A stretch of 64,000 bases of DNA, taken from positions 2,418,001-2,482,000 of the forward strand of contig NZ_CP047357.1 in NCBI RefSeq assembly GCF_030408835.1, written 5' to 3'. The notes beneath the pieces were generated by a model, which saw only the letters and a list, made by a program, of their open reading frames with translations, ran no database searches and was not told the DNA's origin. The DNA comes from Corynebacterium freneyi. GTDB taxonomy: Bacteria; Actinomycetota; Actinomycetes; Mycobacteriales; Mycobacteriaceae. Position numbers and translations under genes: made by a program. This document shows, in pieces, positions 25,256-33,776 of the stretch. Positions within the stretch are counted from its first letter, which is position 1. Every line of letters starts with the position of its first letter.

Positions 25256-26188
25256 ATGACCATCCACGACAACATCACCGACCTGATCGGCGGCACCCCG
25301 CTGGTCAAGCTCAACCGCCTCACCGAGGGCCTGCCCGGCACGGTCGTCGCCAAGCTGGAGTTCTACAACCCGGCCAACAGCGTCAAGGACCGCATCGGCA
25401 AGGCCATCATCGACGCCGCGGAGGCCTCCGGCGAGCTGAAGCCGGGCGGCACCATCGTCGAGGGCACCTCGGGCAACACGGGCATCGCCCTGGCGCTGGT
25501 CGGCGCCGCCCGCGGCTACAAGGTCATCCTCACCATGCCGGACACCATGAGCCAGGAGCGCCGAGTCGTGCTGCGCGCATTCGGCGCCGAGCTGGTGCTG
25601 ACCCCGGGCGCCGAGGGCATGAAGGGCGCGGTGAACAAGGCCAAGGAGATCGTCGAGAACACCGACAACGCCATCCTGGCCTCCCAGTTCGCCAACCAGG
25701 CCAACCCCGAGGTTCACGCCGCCACCACCGGCGAGGAGATCTGGGCCGACACCGACGGCAAGGTCGATTACTTCGTCGCCGGCATCGGCACCGGCGGCAC
25801 CATCACCGGCGCCGGCCGCACGCTTAAGAAGCACAACCCGGACGTCAAGCTCGTCGCCGTCGAGCCGGCGGATTCCCCGCTGCTCACCGAGGGCAAGGCC
25901 GGCCCGCACAAGATCCAGGGCCTGGGCGCCAACTTCGTCCCGGAGATCCTCGACCGGGACCTGCTCGACGAGGTCCTCACCTCCACCAACGAAGATGCCA
26001 TCGCCACCTCCCGCGAGCTGGCGAAGCAGGAGGGCATCCTCGGCGGCATCTCGGCCGGCGCCAACGTCAAGGCCGCCCTCGAGATCGCCGCCCGCCCCGA
26101 GGCCGAGGGCAAGACCATCGTGGTCATCATCCCGGACTTCGGCGAGCGCTACGTCTCCTCCATCCTGTACCAGGACCTGCGCGACTAA
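25256..26188 (+). CDS. cysK: Cysteine synthase (O-acetylserine sulfhydrylase)
   Basis: The 310-residue PLP enzyme makes cysteine from O-acetylserine and sulfide. The PLP lysine lies in [14 protein letters not shown] (about residue 44). [12 protein letters not shown] binds the substrate carboxylate, and [11 protein letters not shown] binds the PLP phosphate. The ATG has AAAGGAA upstream. It is followed by cysE in the same direction; a hairpin (CCGCCGACGC / GCGTCGGCGG, 26217-26250) lies in the 85-bp gap. The McbR-like box indicates control by sulfur status. Confidence 0.97.
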   Translation: MTIHDNITDLIGGTPLVKLNRLTEGLPGTVVAKLEFYNPANSVKDRIGKAIIDAAEASGELKPGGTIVEGTSGNTGIALALVGAARGYKVILTMPDTMSQERRVVLRAFGAELVLTPGAEGMKGAVNKAKEIVENTDNAILASQFANQANPEVHAATTGEEIWADTDGKVDYFVAGIGTGGTITGAGRTLKKHNPDVKLVAVEPADSPLLTEGKAGPHKIQGLGANFVPEILDRDLLDEVLTSTNEDAIATSRELAKQEGILGGISAGANVKAALEIAARPEAEGKTIVVIIPDFGERYVSSILYQDLRD

Positions 26189-26273
26189 ACCCGGACTGCG
26201 CCCCCTCCCGCATCCGCCGCCGACGCTCCCTCATACCGGGGCGTCGGCGGTGCGCTATGTAAAGTTGGTCACC

Positions 26274-26867
26274 ATGAATTCGTTCCTGAGGATCCTCAAG
26301 GAGGACCTGGACAACGCCCGCGCGCACGACCCCGCCGCCCGCGGTGACGTGGAAAACGCCCTGGTCTATTCGGGCCTGCACGCCATTTGGGCGCACCGAG
26401 CCGCCCACGCGCTGTGGCAGAAGGGGGGCGCGGCGAAGGGCCTGGCGCGAATCCTGGCCCAGTTCACCCGGTTCCTCACGGGCATCGAGATCCACCCGGG
26501 CGCGAAGATCGGCCGCCGGTTCTTCATCGACCACGGCATGGGCGTGGTCATCGGCGAAACCGCCGAGATCGGCGACGGCGTGATGCTGTACCACGGCGTC
26601 ACCCTGGGCGGCCGCAGCCTGGCGAAGGTCAAGCGGCACCCGACGTTGGAGGACAACGTGACGGTCGGCGCCGGCGCGAAGGTGCTGGGCCCTGTCGTCA
26701 TCGGCGCCGGTTCGGCCATCGGCGCCAACGCGGTGGTCACGCGGGACTGCCCGCCCGATTCCATCGTGGTGGGCATTCCGGGCAAGGCCCGCCCCCGTCA
26801 GCCGGAGGAACACCGGCCGCTGCTGGACCCGGCGGAGTACGTCCAGGGCGACGGCGACGGGATCTAG
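26274..26867 (+). CDS. cysE: Serine O-acetyltransferase
   Basis: The 197-residue enzyme acetylates serine for CysK. The C-terminal left-handed beta-helix contains the hexapeptide repeats and catalytic His residues ([25 protein letters not shown] and [11 protein letters not shown]). The short N-terminal helical part marks it as the compact EpsC/CysE type found in Gram-positive bacteria. The ATG at 26274 (gtcaccatgaattc) is the start best placed before the conserved N-terminus. Confidence 0.95.
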   Translation: MNSFLRILKEDLDNARAHDPAARGDVENALVYSGLHAIWAHRAAHALWQKGGAAKGLARILAQFTRFLTGIEIHPGAKIGRRFFIDHGMGVVIGETAEIGDGVMLYHGVTLGGRSLAKVKRHPTLEDNVTVGAGAKVLGPVVIGAGSAIGANAVVTRDCPPDSIVVGIPGKARPRQPEEHRPLLDPAEYVQGDGDGI

Positions 26868-26928
26868 CTGCGGCATCCGACTGCAATTCCGCCGTCGAAC
26901 CACGAACGGCGCCGACCGGGCGACGACA

Positions 26929-26967
26929 AAGGGCCGACCCCGCACACCACGGGGTCGGCCCCTTTTT
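26929..26967 (+). terminator. cysE terminator
   Basis: GGGCCGACCCCG pairs with CGGGGTCGGCCC around a 7-nt loop and is followed by CTTTTT. Confidence 0.92.
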
Positions 26968-26973
26968 CGGGCT

Positions 26974-27005
26974 AAACCACGGGGTCGCCACTGCCCCCGT
27001 GGTTT
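26974..27005. terminator. Hairpin between cysE and the GNAT gene
   Basis: AAACCACGGGG pairs with CCCCGTGGTTT around a 10-nt loop. It probably ends the leftward GNAT transcript. There is no strong T-tract. CCACGGGG occurs three times in 60 bp here, partly shared with the neighbouring terminator. Confidence 0.5.
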
Positions 27006-27037
27006 GGGCCCCGTGGTGTGGATTGGGTGCGTGGCGG

Positions 27038-27316
27038 TTACGCGACCAGGTCGGCGTAATCGGGGTTCTTCGCGATGAACCGCTCCACGGCCGAGCACGA
27101 CGGGATGACGGATCCACCGGTTCGGCGGACGTCGTCAAGCGCGGCCTGGATCAGGGGCTTGGACAGGCCCTGCCCCTGGAACCGCTCGTAGACGACGGTG
27201 TGATTGAAATTCAACGCACCTTCGGCGGGCTCGTAGGCCGCGAAACCGGCCTCTTCGCCGTCGACGATGATGACGTAACGACGTCCGGACTCGTCGTGAT
27301 CGATGGTGTGCGCCAT
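27038..27316 (-). CDS. Small GNAT-like N-acetyltransferase (YjdJ/COG2388 type)
   Basis: The 92-residue protein has a minimal acetyltransferase fold with the acetyl-CoA loop in ERFQGQGLSKPLIQAALDDVR (about residues 44-64) followed by SAVERFIAKNPDYADL. This is the pattern of the short COG2388 proteins. The substrate is unknown. The ATG at 27316 is preceded by GAGGGAGAAT. The ALDDV codons carry a copy of the GCTTGACGAC motif (27131-27140 on the plus strand as its complement). Confidence 0.85.
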   Translation of the reverse strand: MAHTIDHDESGRRYVIIVDGEEAGFAAYEPAEGALNFNHTVVYERFQGQGLSKPLIQAALDDVRRTGGSVIPSCSAVERFIAKNPDYADLVA

Positions 27317-27400
27317 GGTGATTCTCCCTCGGTCGATGATGTTTCCCACCAGGGTACGCACGCCCGGCGGACACCATCGCGCAATCGACGGACGGAACCG

Positions 27401-27871
27401 TCAGACGGCGCCGTGGTCGACCGCGGCCGGCGGAGTGCCGGGCTGCTCGTCGGCGCGACCGACGGCCACACGACAGGGCACCGACCCCGTGCCATGGGCC
27501 CGTTCGGCGGCGACGCCGGAACGCCAGCCGGGACTCACCAGGTCCGCGAGCGATCCCGACAGATCCGCCAGCTCCGCGTGCGACAGACCGGGGACGACGA
27601 CGGTGATGCGGTGACGCGCCCGCTCCCCCACGTCGGCACCGGGGTTGGCTTCGCGCCACTCGTCCAACATGGACGAACCCTGGGCACCGTCGGGCATGAC
27701 GTCCTCGTACACACGCGCGCCGGAGCCGGGGACGAACTCCTCGAGCGCTCCGCGAATCGTGTCGGCTGCGGCCACCCGGCCGGGCTCGTCGGTGAAGAGG
27801 AAGATGCGGATGACCGACGGCAGCGACTCATCGCCGGACATCGTTCCCGCCGATGCGAATTCGGTACTCAT
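27401..27871 (-). CDS. Conserved-looking protein of unknown function
   Basis: The frame of 156 residues has coding-like composition but I do not recognise the family. It begins MSTEFASAGTMSGDE (ATG at 27871; an ATG two codons earlier is possible). No signal peptide or membrane segment is visible. The middle is a mixed alpha/beta-looking stretch (VIRIFLFTDEPGRVAAADTI, then HRITVVVPGLSHAELADLSGSLADLV), and the end is Pro/Ala-rich. It could be a small cytoplasmic binding protein. Confidence 0.55.
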   Translation of the reverse strand: MSTEFASAGTMSGDESLPSVIRIFLFTDEPGRVAAADTIRGALEEFVPGSGARVYEDVMPDGAQGSSMLDEWREANPGADVGERARHRITVVVPGLSHAELADLSGSLADLVSPGWRSGVAAERAHGTGSVPCRVAVGRADEQPGTPPAAVDHGAV

Positions 27872-27959
27872 GGACATTGATTTTACCGACGTCGTCCCAC
27901 GGCCGAATCGATGAGGGCGGGGTAAGTTCCGCGCCGAAAAAGGCCCGGCGGGGACGACG

Positions 27960-27994
27960 AAAAACCGGAAGCCCGCCTTTCGGCGGACTCCCGG
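27960..27994 (-). terminator. Terminator after tRNA-Phe
   Basis: Minus strand GGAGTCCGCC GAAA GGCGGGCTTCC followed by GGTTTTT. It ends the leftward tRNA cluster. Confidence 0.85.
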
Positions 27995-28005
27995 CCATTC
28001 GATTG

Positions 28006-28078
28006 TGGCCAGAAGCGGGATCGAACCGCTGACCTTCCACTTTTCAGGCGGACGCTCTACCAACTGAGCTATCTGGCC
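28006..28078 (-). tRNA. tRNA-Phe (GAA)
   Basis: The 73-nt cloverleaf reads GGCCAGA acceptor, D-arm GCTC/GAGC, anticodon loop CTGAAAA and T-loop TTCGATC. CCA is not encoded. Confidence 0.97.
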
Positions 28079-28104
28079 GAACAAACCCTCTGGGGGAATG
28101 TCGG

Positions 28105-28178
28105 CGACCCTGACGGGACTTGAACCCGCGACCTCCGCCGTGACAGGGCGGCGCGCTAACCAACTGCGCCACAGGGCC
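28105..28178 (-). tRNA. tRNA-Asp (GTC), copy 1
   Basis: The 74-nt cloverleaf has GGCCCTG/CAGGGTC acceptor, anticodon loop CTGTCAC and T-loop TTCAAGT. It is identical to the copy at 28433-28506. Confidence 0.97.
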
Positions 28179-28432
28179 TTATGCCGCACACGAACTCCGT
28201 CCGTGCACGAGTTGATACTCTACACAGCCGTTCATCGGGGGCACAAATCTGCAGCTCACGGCGAAATTCCGCTCATTCCCCGCACCCGTCGCCACGCCTC
28301 CCCCGCCACGCCGCTCCCTTGCCGCGCGATAAAAAGGAAAGGGGCGAACGTCGCAAAGCAATACCCGCCACCGACGAACACGAAAGGCGGCCACCCACCT
28401 GAAATGGATGACCGCCTTCGCCAGAAAAATGG
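28179..28432. other. Spacer between the two tRNA-Asp genes
   Basis: Contains no gene. It includes a terminator for the upstream tRNA-Asp (stem 28386-28416, GGCGGTCATCC with GGGTGGCCGCC using G-U pairs) and a GTCGCAAAGC variant motif at 28350-28359. The two tRNA-Asp genes are therefore probably separate transcription units. Confidence 0.55.
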
Positions 28433-28506
28433 CGACCCTGACGGGACTTGAACCCGCGACCTCCGCCGTGACAGGGCGGCGCGCTAACCAACTGCGCCAC
28501 AGGGCC
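28433..28506 (-). tRNA. tRNA-Asp (GTC), copy 2
   Basis: Exact 74-nt duplicate of the first tRNA-Asp, 328 bp upstream of it in transcription order, directly after tRNA-Glu. Confidence 0.97.
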
Positions 28507-28537
28507 TTGTTCTGTTGTGCTCCCATTCGGGGAGTGG

Positions 28538-28610
28538 TACTCCCTACGGGATTCGAACCCGCGCCGCCGCCTTGAAAGGGCGGTGTCCTAGGCCGCTAGA
28601 CGAAGGGAGC
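28538..28610 (-). tRNA. tRNA-Glu (TTC)
   Basis: The 73-nt cloverleaf has GCTCCCT/AGGGAGT acceptor, anticodon loop CTTTCAA and T-loop TTCGAAT. It is 31 bp upstream of tRNA-Asp copy 2, so the two are likely cotranscribed. Confidence 0.97.
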
Positions 28611-28627
28611 TCGTCTTCGCGTTGGGC

Positions 28628-28647
28628 GCGGGGGAACGAACCCCCGC
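28628..28647 (-). terminator. Hairpin after the PepSY-type gene
   Basis: GCGGGGG and CCCCCGC enclose a 6-nt loop between the stop of the leftward membrane-protein gene and tRNA-Glu. No T-tract. Confidence 0.55.
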
Positions 28648-28668
28648 GGCAACGTATGAAACACTAGC

Positions 28669-29646
28669 CTACGGCACACCACCCGACAAAATCGCAGGTT
28701 CGCGCTGCTTTTCGACGGTCCGGCGGCGAGCCCTCGAGCGGCCGATGAGCACGAGATCGAGCAGCAGGAAGCCGATCATCGACATGCCGAGGAGCGGCAG
28801 GAACGCGCCGACCGTCGCGGCGAAGACGACCACCCCGGCGACGATGCGCCACGACGGCACATCCGGCAGGCCGGGAACCGACGTGCCGCGCACGGTGGGA
28901 CGACGCAGCCACCACATGCGGTAACCCAGCACGATGATCGCCGCGATGCCCAGGCCGGCGGCGATGACGCGATCGGCCTGGGCGGGTGAGGCCGGCCCAC
29001 CGGCGCCCGGCGATTCCGGCGGCAGCGTGGCGTCGACCTTCGGCGCCTTCCAGTCCAGCGCGGAAACGACGGCGTCGACGTTCGCGCCGGCCCTCTGCGA
29101 CCACGTGATGCGGGTGGCGGCCAGGCCGAGCATCGCGACGATCAGCCACACGCCGAGAACGGCGTGGAGATTGAGCGACCGTCGACGGCGGCCCGCGTCG
29201 CCCGTCGGGGCGGGGGCGGCGCGCCACAGGCGGGTTCGGGTGCCGGGATCACGACGTCGGGCGGCCGACACGCGGCGCCACCACAGGTACAGCCCGCCCA
29301 GTGCGAGCACCCACAACCACGAAGCGGCCAGCTCGGCGTAGAGTTCGCCGGGTTCGCCCAGGTGGAGTTGCTGATGCAGACCGGACAGCCACCGGCGCAC
29401 CGGCAGCTCGCCGAGCCCGGAATAGGTCCGCTCCTCGCCGACGACGGCGGCGGTCGCCGGGTCGACGGTGAGCAGGTCGGCGTAGACGACCTTCTCGATC
29501 GTCGGCGCCAGCGCGTAGAACGCACCGGAAATGGCCGCGATCAGCAGGAATGGGCCGACCATCAAACCCGCGTAGAAGTGCAGGCGATGGAGGAAACGCG
29601 CGGGCCGGTCGCGGTTGACGCGACGGGCCGCGGGGGTTTCGGACAT
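28669..29646 (-). CDS. PepSY-associated transmembrane protein, shortened
   Basis: The 325-residue membrane protein has the N-terminal RFLHRLHFYAGLMVGPFLLIAAISGAFYAL segment (about residues 17-46), HQQLHLGEPGE motif (about residue 90) and a second helix LWVLALGGLYLWWRR, followed by LNLHAVLGVWLIVAMLGLAATRITWSQRAG. These define the PepSY_TM (COG3182) family linked to siderophore reduction or iron uptake. Family members usually have 400-500 residues with an extracytoplasmic PepSY domain. Here that region is replaced by a short linker (about residues 205-230, DATLPPESPGAGGPA) before three C-terminal helices. An 18-bp palindrome sits just upstream. Confidence 0.85.
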   Translation of the reverse strand: MSETPAARRVNRDRPARFLHRLHFYAGLMVGPFLLIAAISGAFYALAPTIEKVVYADLLTVDPATAAVVGEERTYSGLGELPVRRWLSGLHQQLHLGEPGELYAELAASWLWVLALGGLYLWWRRVSAARRRDPGTRTRLWRAAPAPTGDAGRRRRSLNLHAVLGVWLIVAMLGLAATRITWSQRAGANVDAVVSALDWKAPKVDATLPPESPGAGGPASPAQADRVIAAGLGIAAIIVLGYRMWWLRRPTVRGTSVPGLPDVPSWRIVAGVVVFAATVGAFLPLLGMSMIGFLLLDLVLIGRSRARRRTVEKQREPAILSGGVP

Positions 29647-29688
29647 GGGGTCAAAACTCCTCGGGAAAGACTCGGGGGTGCGACTGGA

Positions 29689-29706
29689 AGCGTTCGGCCG
29701 AACGCT
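29689..29706. promoter_or_regulatory. 18-bp perfect palindrome upstream of the PepSY-type gene
   Basis: AGCGTTCGGCCGAACGCT is a perfect palindrome 43 bp upstream of the ATG at 29646. Size and position suit a dimeric repressor operator. The regulator is unknown. Confidence 0.55.
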
Positions 29707-29756
29707 GATTAGTCGAATCCATTCCCCGAGAGTTCCCGGCGATTTATCCCCTCAGG

Positions 29757-31094
29757 TCAGACCGCGTCCGCGGGCTCCGACTCCGGCGCGGACTCAGACT
29801 CCGGCGCGGGCTCCGACTCCGGAGCCGGTGCGCGCAGCCAGCCCTTCCGATCGAACCACACGGAAGCGATCAGGCCGATGGTCACCGCGACGGCCACGGA
29901 AATGCCGGCGTAGATCAGCGCGTTGCCGACGCCCGACTCCCACGTGCCGCCGAGGTAGAGCATCGACCGCGAGCCGAGGTAGATCTGGTGCATCGGCGAG
30001 ATCAGGCCCAGCACCCGGAAGAACTCCGGCACGGCCTCCAGCGGCAGCGTGCCGCCGGCCGACGGCAGCCCCAGGACGATGAACAAGATGAGGTTGACCA
30101 CCAGACCCGGGTTGCCCAGCAGCGCGTTGATGGCGTGGCTGACCCAGCCGACGGCGAGGATCATCGCGGCGGTGAACCCCCACAGGGCGAACGGTTTGTG
30201 CAGGGGCATGCCGACCATCGAGCCGATGACGACGTACAGCGCCGCGACGAGGGCGGCCTGGGTGGCGGACATGCCGAACTTCACCACGAGGGTCGCCAGC
30301 CGCGACACGCGATGGTGGTCGTGCCGCACGAATACCGGCCCCCACTCCAGCGAGTGGATGCCCAGGCGGTTGTCGACGATCTGGCCGGTCACCATCGCAC
30401 CGGTGAAGCCGGCGAGCACGATGAGCAGCGTCCAGTAGAACGCGGACAGGCCGTTGCCGGTGCCGTCGGGAAGCGGGTGGAATTCCTCGAATTTGAAGTC
30501 GACCGGGTGCGCCGCGGCGGCCAGGGCGGTGCCGGTCGGCCCCTGCCCTTCCGGTGCGTCCGCGGCTGCGGCTTCGACCTTTTCCAGCAGTTGCTTGCCG
30601 ACGGCTTCGTCGACCTCCGTGCGAACTTGGAAGCCGACCTCCTTGACGATGGTCGATGCACCCAAGCCGGCCGCGGGGTTGGAGACGATGCGGATGTCCG
30701 GGGCGACGACCTCGTTGTCGACCATGGTGCCGATGCCCCAGGCGTTGAGGCGGGAACTGAAGTTCTCGGGGATGACGATCGCGCCGTACAGTTCACCCCG
30801 CGACATCTGGTCGATGGCTTCCTGGCCGCTGAGCTGACGCAGGTCGAACTGCTCTTCGTCGATGCCGTCGACGAGGCCTTCGACGACCTGGTCGCCCGCC
30901 CTCAACTCGGTGCCGTCGAGGGTGCCGGCGCCGCGGTCGGCGTTGACGATGGCGATCGGGAATTCATGGAGGTTTTTCTTGGGATTGACGTTGCCGGTGA
31001 GGTAGGCGCCGCCGAAGAAGATCGTCAGCAGGGCGACGGCGAGGGTCGGAGCCAACCAGAACGCCAGTGTCCGGCGGGGATCGCGGGTGCTCAT
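29757..31094 (-). CDS. YhgE/Pip-family membrane protein (ABC-2-like)
   Basis: The 445-residue protein has an N-terminal helix (about residues 10-32, FWLAPTLAVALLTIFFGGAYL) followed by GNVNPKKNLHEFPIAIVNADRGA, the typical start of YhgE/Pip proteins. A large extracytoplasmic domain (about 35-230) and five or six C-terminal helices follow. The end is a repeated acidic-proline tail (PAPESEPAPESESAPESEP), encoded by a short tandem repeat at 29766-29825. The family resembles ABC-2 permeases such as phage-infection protein and type VII secretion accessory EsaA. It is cotranscribed with the TetR gene by an ATGA overlap, so the TetR protein probably controls it. Substrate unknown. Confidence 0.88.
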   Translation of the reverse strand: MSTRDPRRTLAFWLAPTLAVALLTIFFGGAYLTGNVNPKKNLHEFPIAIVNADRGAGTLDGTELRAGDQVVEGLVDGIDEEQFDLRQLSGQEAIDQMSRGELYGAIVIPENFSSRLNAWGIGTMVDNEVVAPDIRIVSNPAAGLGASTIVKEVGFQVRTEVDEAVGKQLLEKVEAAAADAPEGQGPTGTALAAAAHPVDFKFEEFHPLPDGTGNGLSAFYWTLLIVLAGFTGAMVTGQIVDNRLGIHSLEWGPVFVRHDHHRVSRLATLVVKFGMSATQAALVAALYVVIGSMVGMPLHKPFALWGFTAAMILAVGWVSHAINALLGNPGLVVNLILFIVLGLPSAGGTLPLEAVPEFFRVLGLISPMHQIYLGSRSMLYLGGTWESGVGNALIYAGISVAVAVTIGLIASVWFDRKGWLRAPAPESEPAPESESAPESEPADAV

Positions 31095-31693
31095 CGCGCC
31101 ACCCCCAATCCGCCGTCGACGCCCCGGACGAGCAGGACCCCGAGGTCGGAGACGAGCTCGTCGAGGGGGCCGCGGTCGTCGTCGCCCGCCCACTGCGCCG
31201 CGGTCCACGCGATGGAGGCGGCGATGGCGCGGGCGGCGGTTTCCGGCGCCAGCGGTCCGGCGGCGAGGCTGCCGCCGAGGGTCGGGGCGGCGAGGATCCG
31301 GCCCGCCAAGTAGTCGATGGACTGATGGAGGACTTCCTGGCCGCCCGGGCCGGCGAGGACGCGATGCATGAAGTCGACGTGCGGCTCGAGCTTTTCGACG
31401 GCGATGCCGATGACCTCGAGGATACGGTCGATGTCGCCGGAGTCGAAGCCGTCGGAGGCCGGATCGATGTCCGCGAACGCCTCGTCCAGGCGGAGAACGG
31501 CGGCGTCGGCCCATGCCTCGGCCAGGTCGCCGTAGACGGCGTAGAAGGTGGGCCGGCTGACGCCGGCTTCGTTGACCAGGTCGGTGATCGTGATGTCGAC
31601 CGGCGCCCGTTCATCCAAGAGCGCGACGGCCGCGGTGCGGAGCTTGTCGCGGGACCGGGACGCCGGTCGCGGTGGATTCTGGATTTTACGCAT
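31091..31693 (-). CDS. TetR-family repressor
   Basis: The 200-residue protein has an N-terminal helix-turn-helix (about residues 16-60: RDKLRTAAVALLDERAPVDITITDLVNEAGVSRPTFYAVYGDLAEAWADA) and a variable ligand-binding C-terminal domain. It overlaps the YhgE-type gene by 4 bp and reads first in the pair. A 14-bp palindrome lies 8 bp before its start codon, so autoregulation is likely. No Shine-Dalgarno sequence is seen, and the transcript may be short-leadered. Confidence 0.92.
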   Translation of the reverse strand: MRKIQNPPRPASRSRDKLRTAAVALLDERAPVDITITDLVNEAGVSRPTFYAVYGDLAEAWADAAVLRLDEAFADIDPASDGFDSGDIDRILEVIGIAVEKLEPHVDFMHRVLAGPGGQEVLHQSIDYLAGRILAAPTLGGSLAAGPLAPETAARAIAASIAWTAAQWAGDDDRGPLDELVSDLGVLLVRGVDGGLGVAR

Positions 31694-31701
31694 GTAAGTT
31701 T

Positions 31702-31715
31702 TTTACACCTGTAAA
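31702..31715. promoter_or_regulatory. Operator candidate of the TetR-YhgE pair
   Basis: TTTACACCTGTAAA is a perfect palindrome immediately upstream of the TetR start (31693). An AT-rich sequence resembling a -10 box overlaps it. It fits an autorepressor site. Confidence 0.65.
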
Positions 31716-31772
31716 CAGCCGCAGTGCAACCACTCCCGACCAAAAATCCCGAAATAATCTACGGCGCACATG

Positions 31773-31810
31773 AAAAATCCCCCTAACCTGCACGAACAGG
31801 AAAGGGGGAA
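31773..31810 (-). terminator. Terminator after tRNA-Lys
   Basis: Minus strand CCCCCTTTCCTG and CAGGTTAGGGGG around a TTCGTG loop, followed by ATTTTT. Confidence 0.85.
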
Positions 31811-31813
31811 AAG

Positions 31814-31886
31814 TGGGCCCCGTGGGGCTCGAACCCACGACCTACGGATTAAAAGTCCGCAGCTCTACCAACTGAGCTAGAGGCCC
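31814..31886 (-). tRNA. tRNA-Lys (TTT)
   Basis: The 73-nt cloverleaf has GGGCCTC/GGGGCCC acceptor, anticodon loop CTTTTAA and T-loop TTCGAGC. CCA is not encoded. Confidence 0.97.
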
Positions 31887-32196
31887 ATGCCCGGAAAATC
31901 CTACCGCCCCCTCCCCCGCGAGAGGAAAACCGGGTCCCGTGTCGTGCCCACACCCCACGCGACCGCCCCGTACTCCACGCAACGGTTGCGAAGCCCCGGC
32001 GACACGCACGGTCACCCCCGGTTCTCACTCGACGGACCGTCGTCAAGCAGTGGTCTTACGCATTTCGATTACCCCCACCCCCATCGCCGCCGGGAACCAA
32101 CCGAGGCAGCGGGACGACTGTTGCAGTGAGAGGCTCATCGCCCTCCGGGACTTCGCGCGCCCTTTTCCGCTGCCCGCTTTTCGCCGAGGAGAGTTC
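31887..32196. other. cyd operon upstream region
   Basis: The 310 bp without a gene separate tRNA-Lys and cydA. They must hold the cyd promoter, but I see no clear -35/-10 pair. A GTCGTCAAGC motif copy lies at 32039-32048. A good ribosome binding site (GAGGAGAG) precedes the cydA ATG. Confidence 0.5.
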
Positions 32197-33771
32197 ATGG
32201 ACGTCGTGGACGTGTCACGGTGGCAATTCGGCATCACCACCGTCTACCACTTCATATTCGTGCCGCTGACCATCGGTTTGGCGCCGATGGTCGCGTTGAT
32301 GCAGACGATGTGGCAGGTGACGGGGAAGGCCCACTGGTACCGGGCGACGCGGTTCTTCGGCACCGTCTTCCTGATCAACTTCGCCATGGGCGTCGCCACG
32401 GGCATCGTGCAGGAGTTCCAGTTCGGCATGAACTGGTCGGAGTACTCGCGGATGGTCGGCGACGTCTTCGGCGGGCCGCTGGCGCTGGAGGGACTGATCG
32501 CGTTCTTCCTGGAGTCGACGTTCCTGGGCTTGTGGATCTTCGGTTGGGGGCGCATCCCCGGCTGGCTGCACACCGCATCGATTTGGCTGGTCGCGATCGC
32601 CGTGAACCTGTCGGCGTATTTCATCATCGTGGCCAATTCGTTCATGCAGCACCCCGTGGGTGCGGTGTACAACCCGGAGACGGGCCGCGCGGAGCTCACC
32701 GACTTCGTCGCGCTGCTGACCAACCCGACCGCGCTGGCGGCGTTCCCGCATGCGGTGGCCGGTTCCTTCCTCACGGCCGGCACGTTCGTGCTGGGCGTGA
32801 CGGGTTGGTGGATGGTCAAGGCCGCGCGACTGGAGCGGGCCGCGGCGGCGGAGGGTCGGGAGCTTGACGACGCACAGCGCCACGACGCGCACCGTCCCGC
32901 CCACCGTTTGGGGTGGTGGACCGTGGTGTTGTCCTCCATCGCCGTGGCATGGACGGGTGACATCCAGGCCAAGCTGATGTTCGTGCAGCAGCCGATGAAG
33001 ATGGCGTCGGCCGAGTCGCTGTGCGTGACCGAAACCGATCCGCGCTTCTCCGTTCTGTCGATCGGCACGCACAACAATTGCGAGTCCGTCGTCCACGTGC
33101 TGGATCTGCCGTGGGTGCTGCCCTTCCTGGCGGAGGGCAAGTTCAGCGGGGTCACGCTGGAGGGCGTGCTCGACCTGCAGCAGCGCTACGAGATGATGTT
33201 CGGCCCCGGCAATTACCAGCCGAACCTGTTCGTCACGTACTGGTCCTTCCGCGCGATGATCGGCCTCATGGTCGGCTCGCTGGCGATCGCGTTTTTCAGC
33301 TGGCTGTTCACCCGCGGCGGCCGTCTGCCGCAGGGCAAGTGGGCGACGTGGTTCGCGTGGGGTTCGTTGGCGGCGATTCCGTTCCCGTTCCTGGCCAACT
33401 CCGCCGGATGGGTGTTCACCGAGATGGGCCGTCAACCGTGGGTGGTCCACCCGAACCCGGAGTCCTTCGGTGACCCCAGGACGGAGCTGATCCGGATGAC
33501 CGTCGACATGGGCGTGTCGGATCATGCGACGTGGACGGTCGTGGTCACGCTGGTCGGGTTCACGCTCATCTACGCGATCCTCGCGGTGGTGTGGTTCATG
33601 CTCATTCGGCGGGTGGTGGTCAGCGGCCCGCCGGTCGAGTCCGGCCCATCCGTCGACGGCGGGGAGGGGCCGGCGGCCATCGTCGGAGCCGGCGCCCCCG
33701 TCCGCTTCGCCGCCGACGCCGCGACCGAACCCGACGCCGCCACCACGACCACCACCGAAAAGGACGCGTGA
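32197..33771 (+). CDS. cydA: Cytochrome bd ubiquinol/menaquinol oxidase subunit I
   Basis: The 524-residue membrane protein carries the haem ligands: His in TTVYHFIFVPLTIG (about residue 18), His in NSFMQHPVGAVYN (about residue 151) and the Met region downstream. The quinol site is marked by GWVFTEMGRQPWVVH (about residues 405-419). The enzyme reduces O2 at high affinity without pumping protons. The hydrophilic C-terminal tail (about residues 475-524) is Ala/Thr-rich and low-complexity. A GCTTGACGAC copy encodes ELDDA in a hydrophilic loop. It is the first gene of cydABDC. Confidence 0.96.
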   Translation: MDVVDVSRWQFGITTVYHFIFVPLTIGLAPMVALMQTMWQVTGKAHWYRATRFFGTVFLINFAMGVATGIVQEFQFGMNWSEYSRMVGDVFGGPLALEGLIAFFLESTFLGLWIFGWGRIPGWLHTASIWLVAIAVNLSAYFIIVANSFMQHPVGAVYNPETGRAELTDFVALLTNPTALAAFPHAVAGSFLTAGTFVLGVTGWWMVKAARLERAAAAEGRELDDAQRHDAHRPAHRLGWWTVVLSSIAVAWTGDIQAKLMFVQQPMKMASAESLCVTETDPRFSVLSIGTHNNCESVVHVLDLPWVLPFLAEGKFSGVTLEGVLDLQQRYEMMFGPGNYQPNLFVTYWSFRAMIGLMVGSLAIAFFSWLFTRGGRLPQGKWATWFAWGSLAAIPFPFLANSAGWVFTEMGRQPWVVHPNPESFGDPRTELIRMTVDMGVSDHATWTVVVTLVGFTLIYAILAVVWFMLIRRVVVSGPPVESGPSVDGGEGPAAIVGAGAPVRFAADAATEPDAATTTTTEKDA

Positions 33772-33776
33772 TCATC

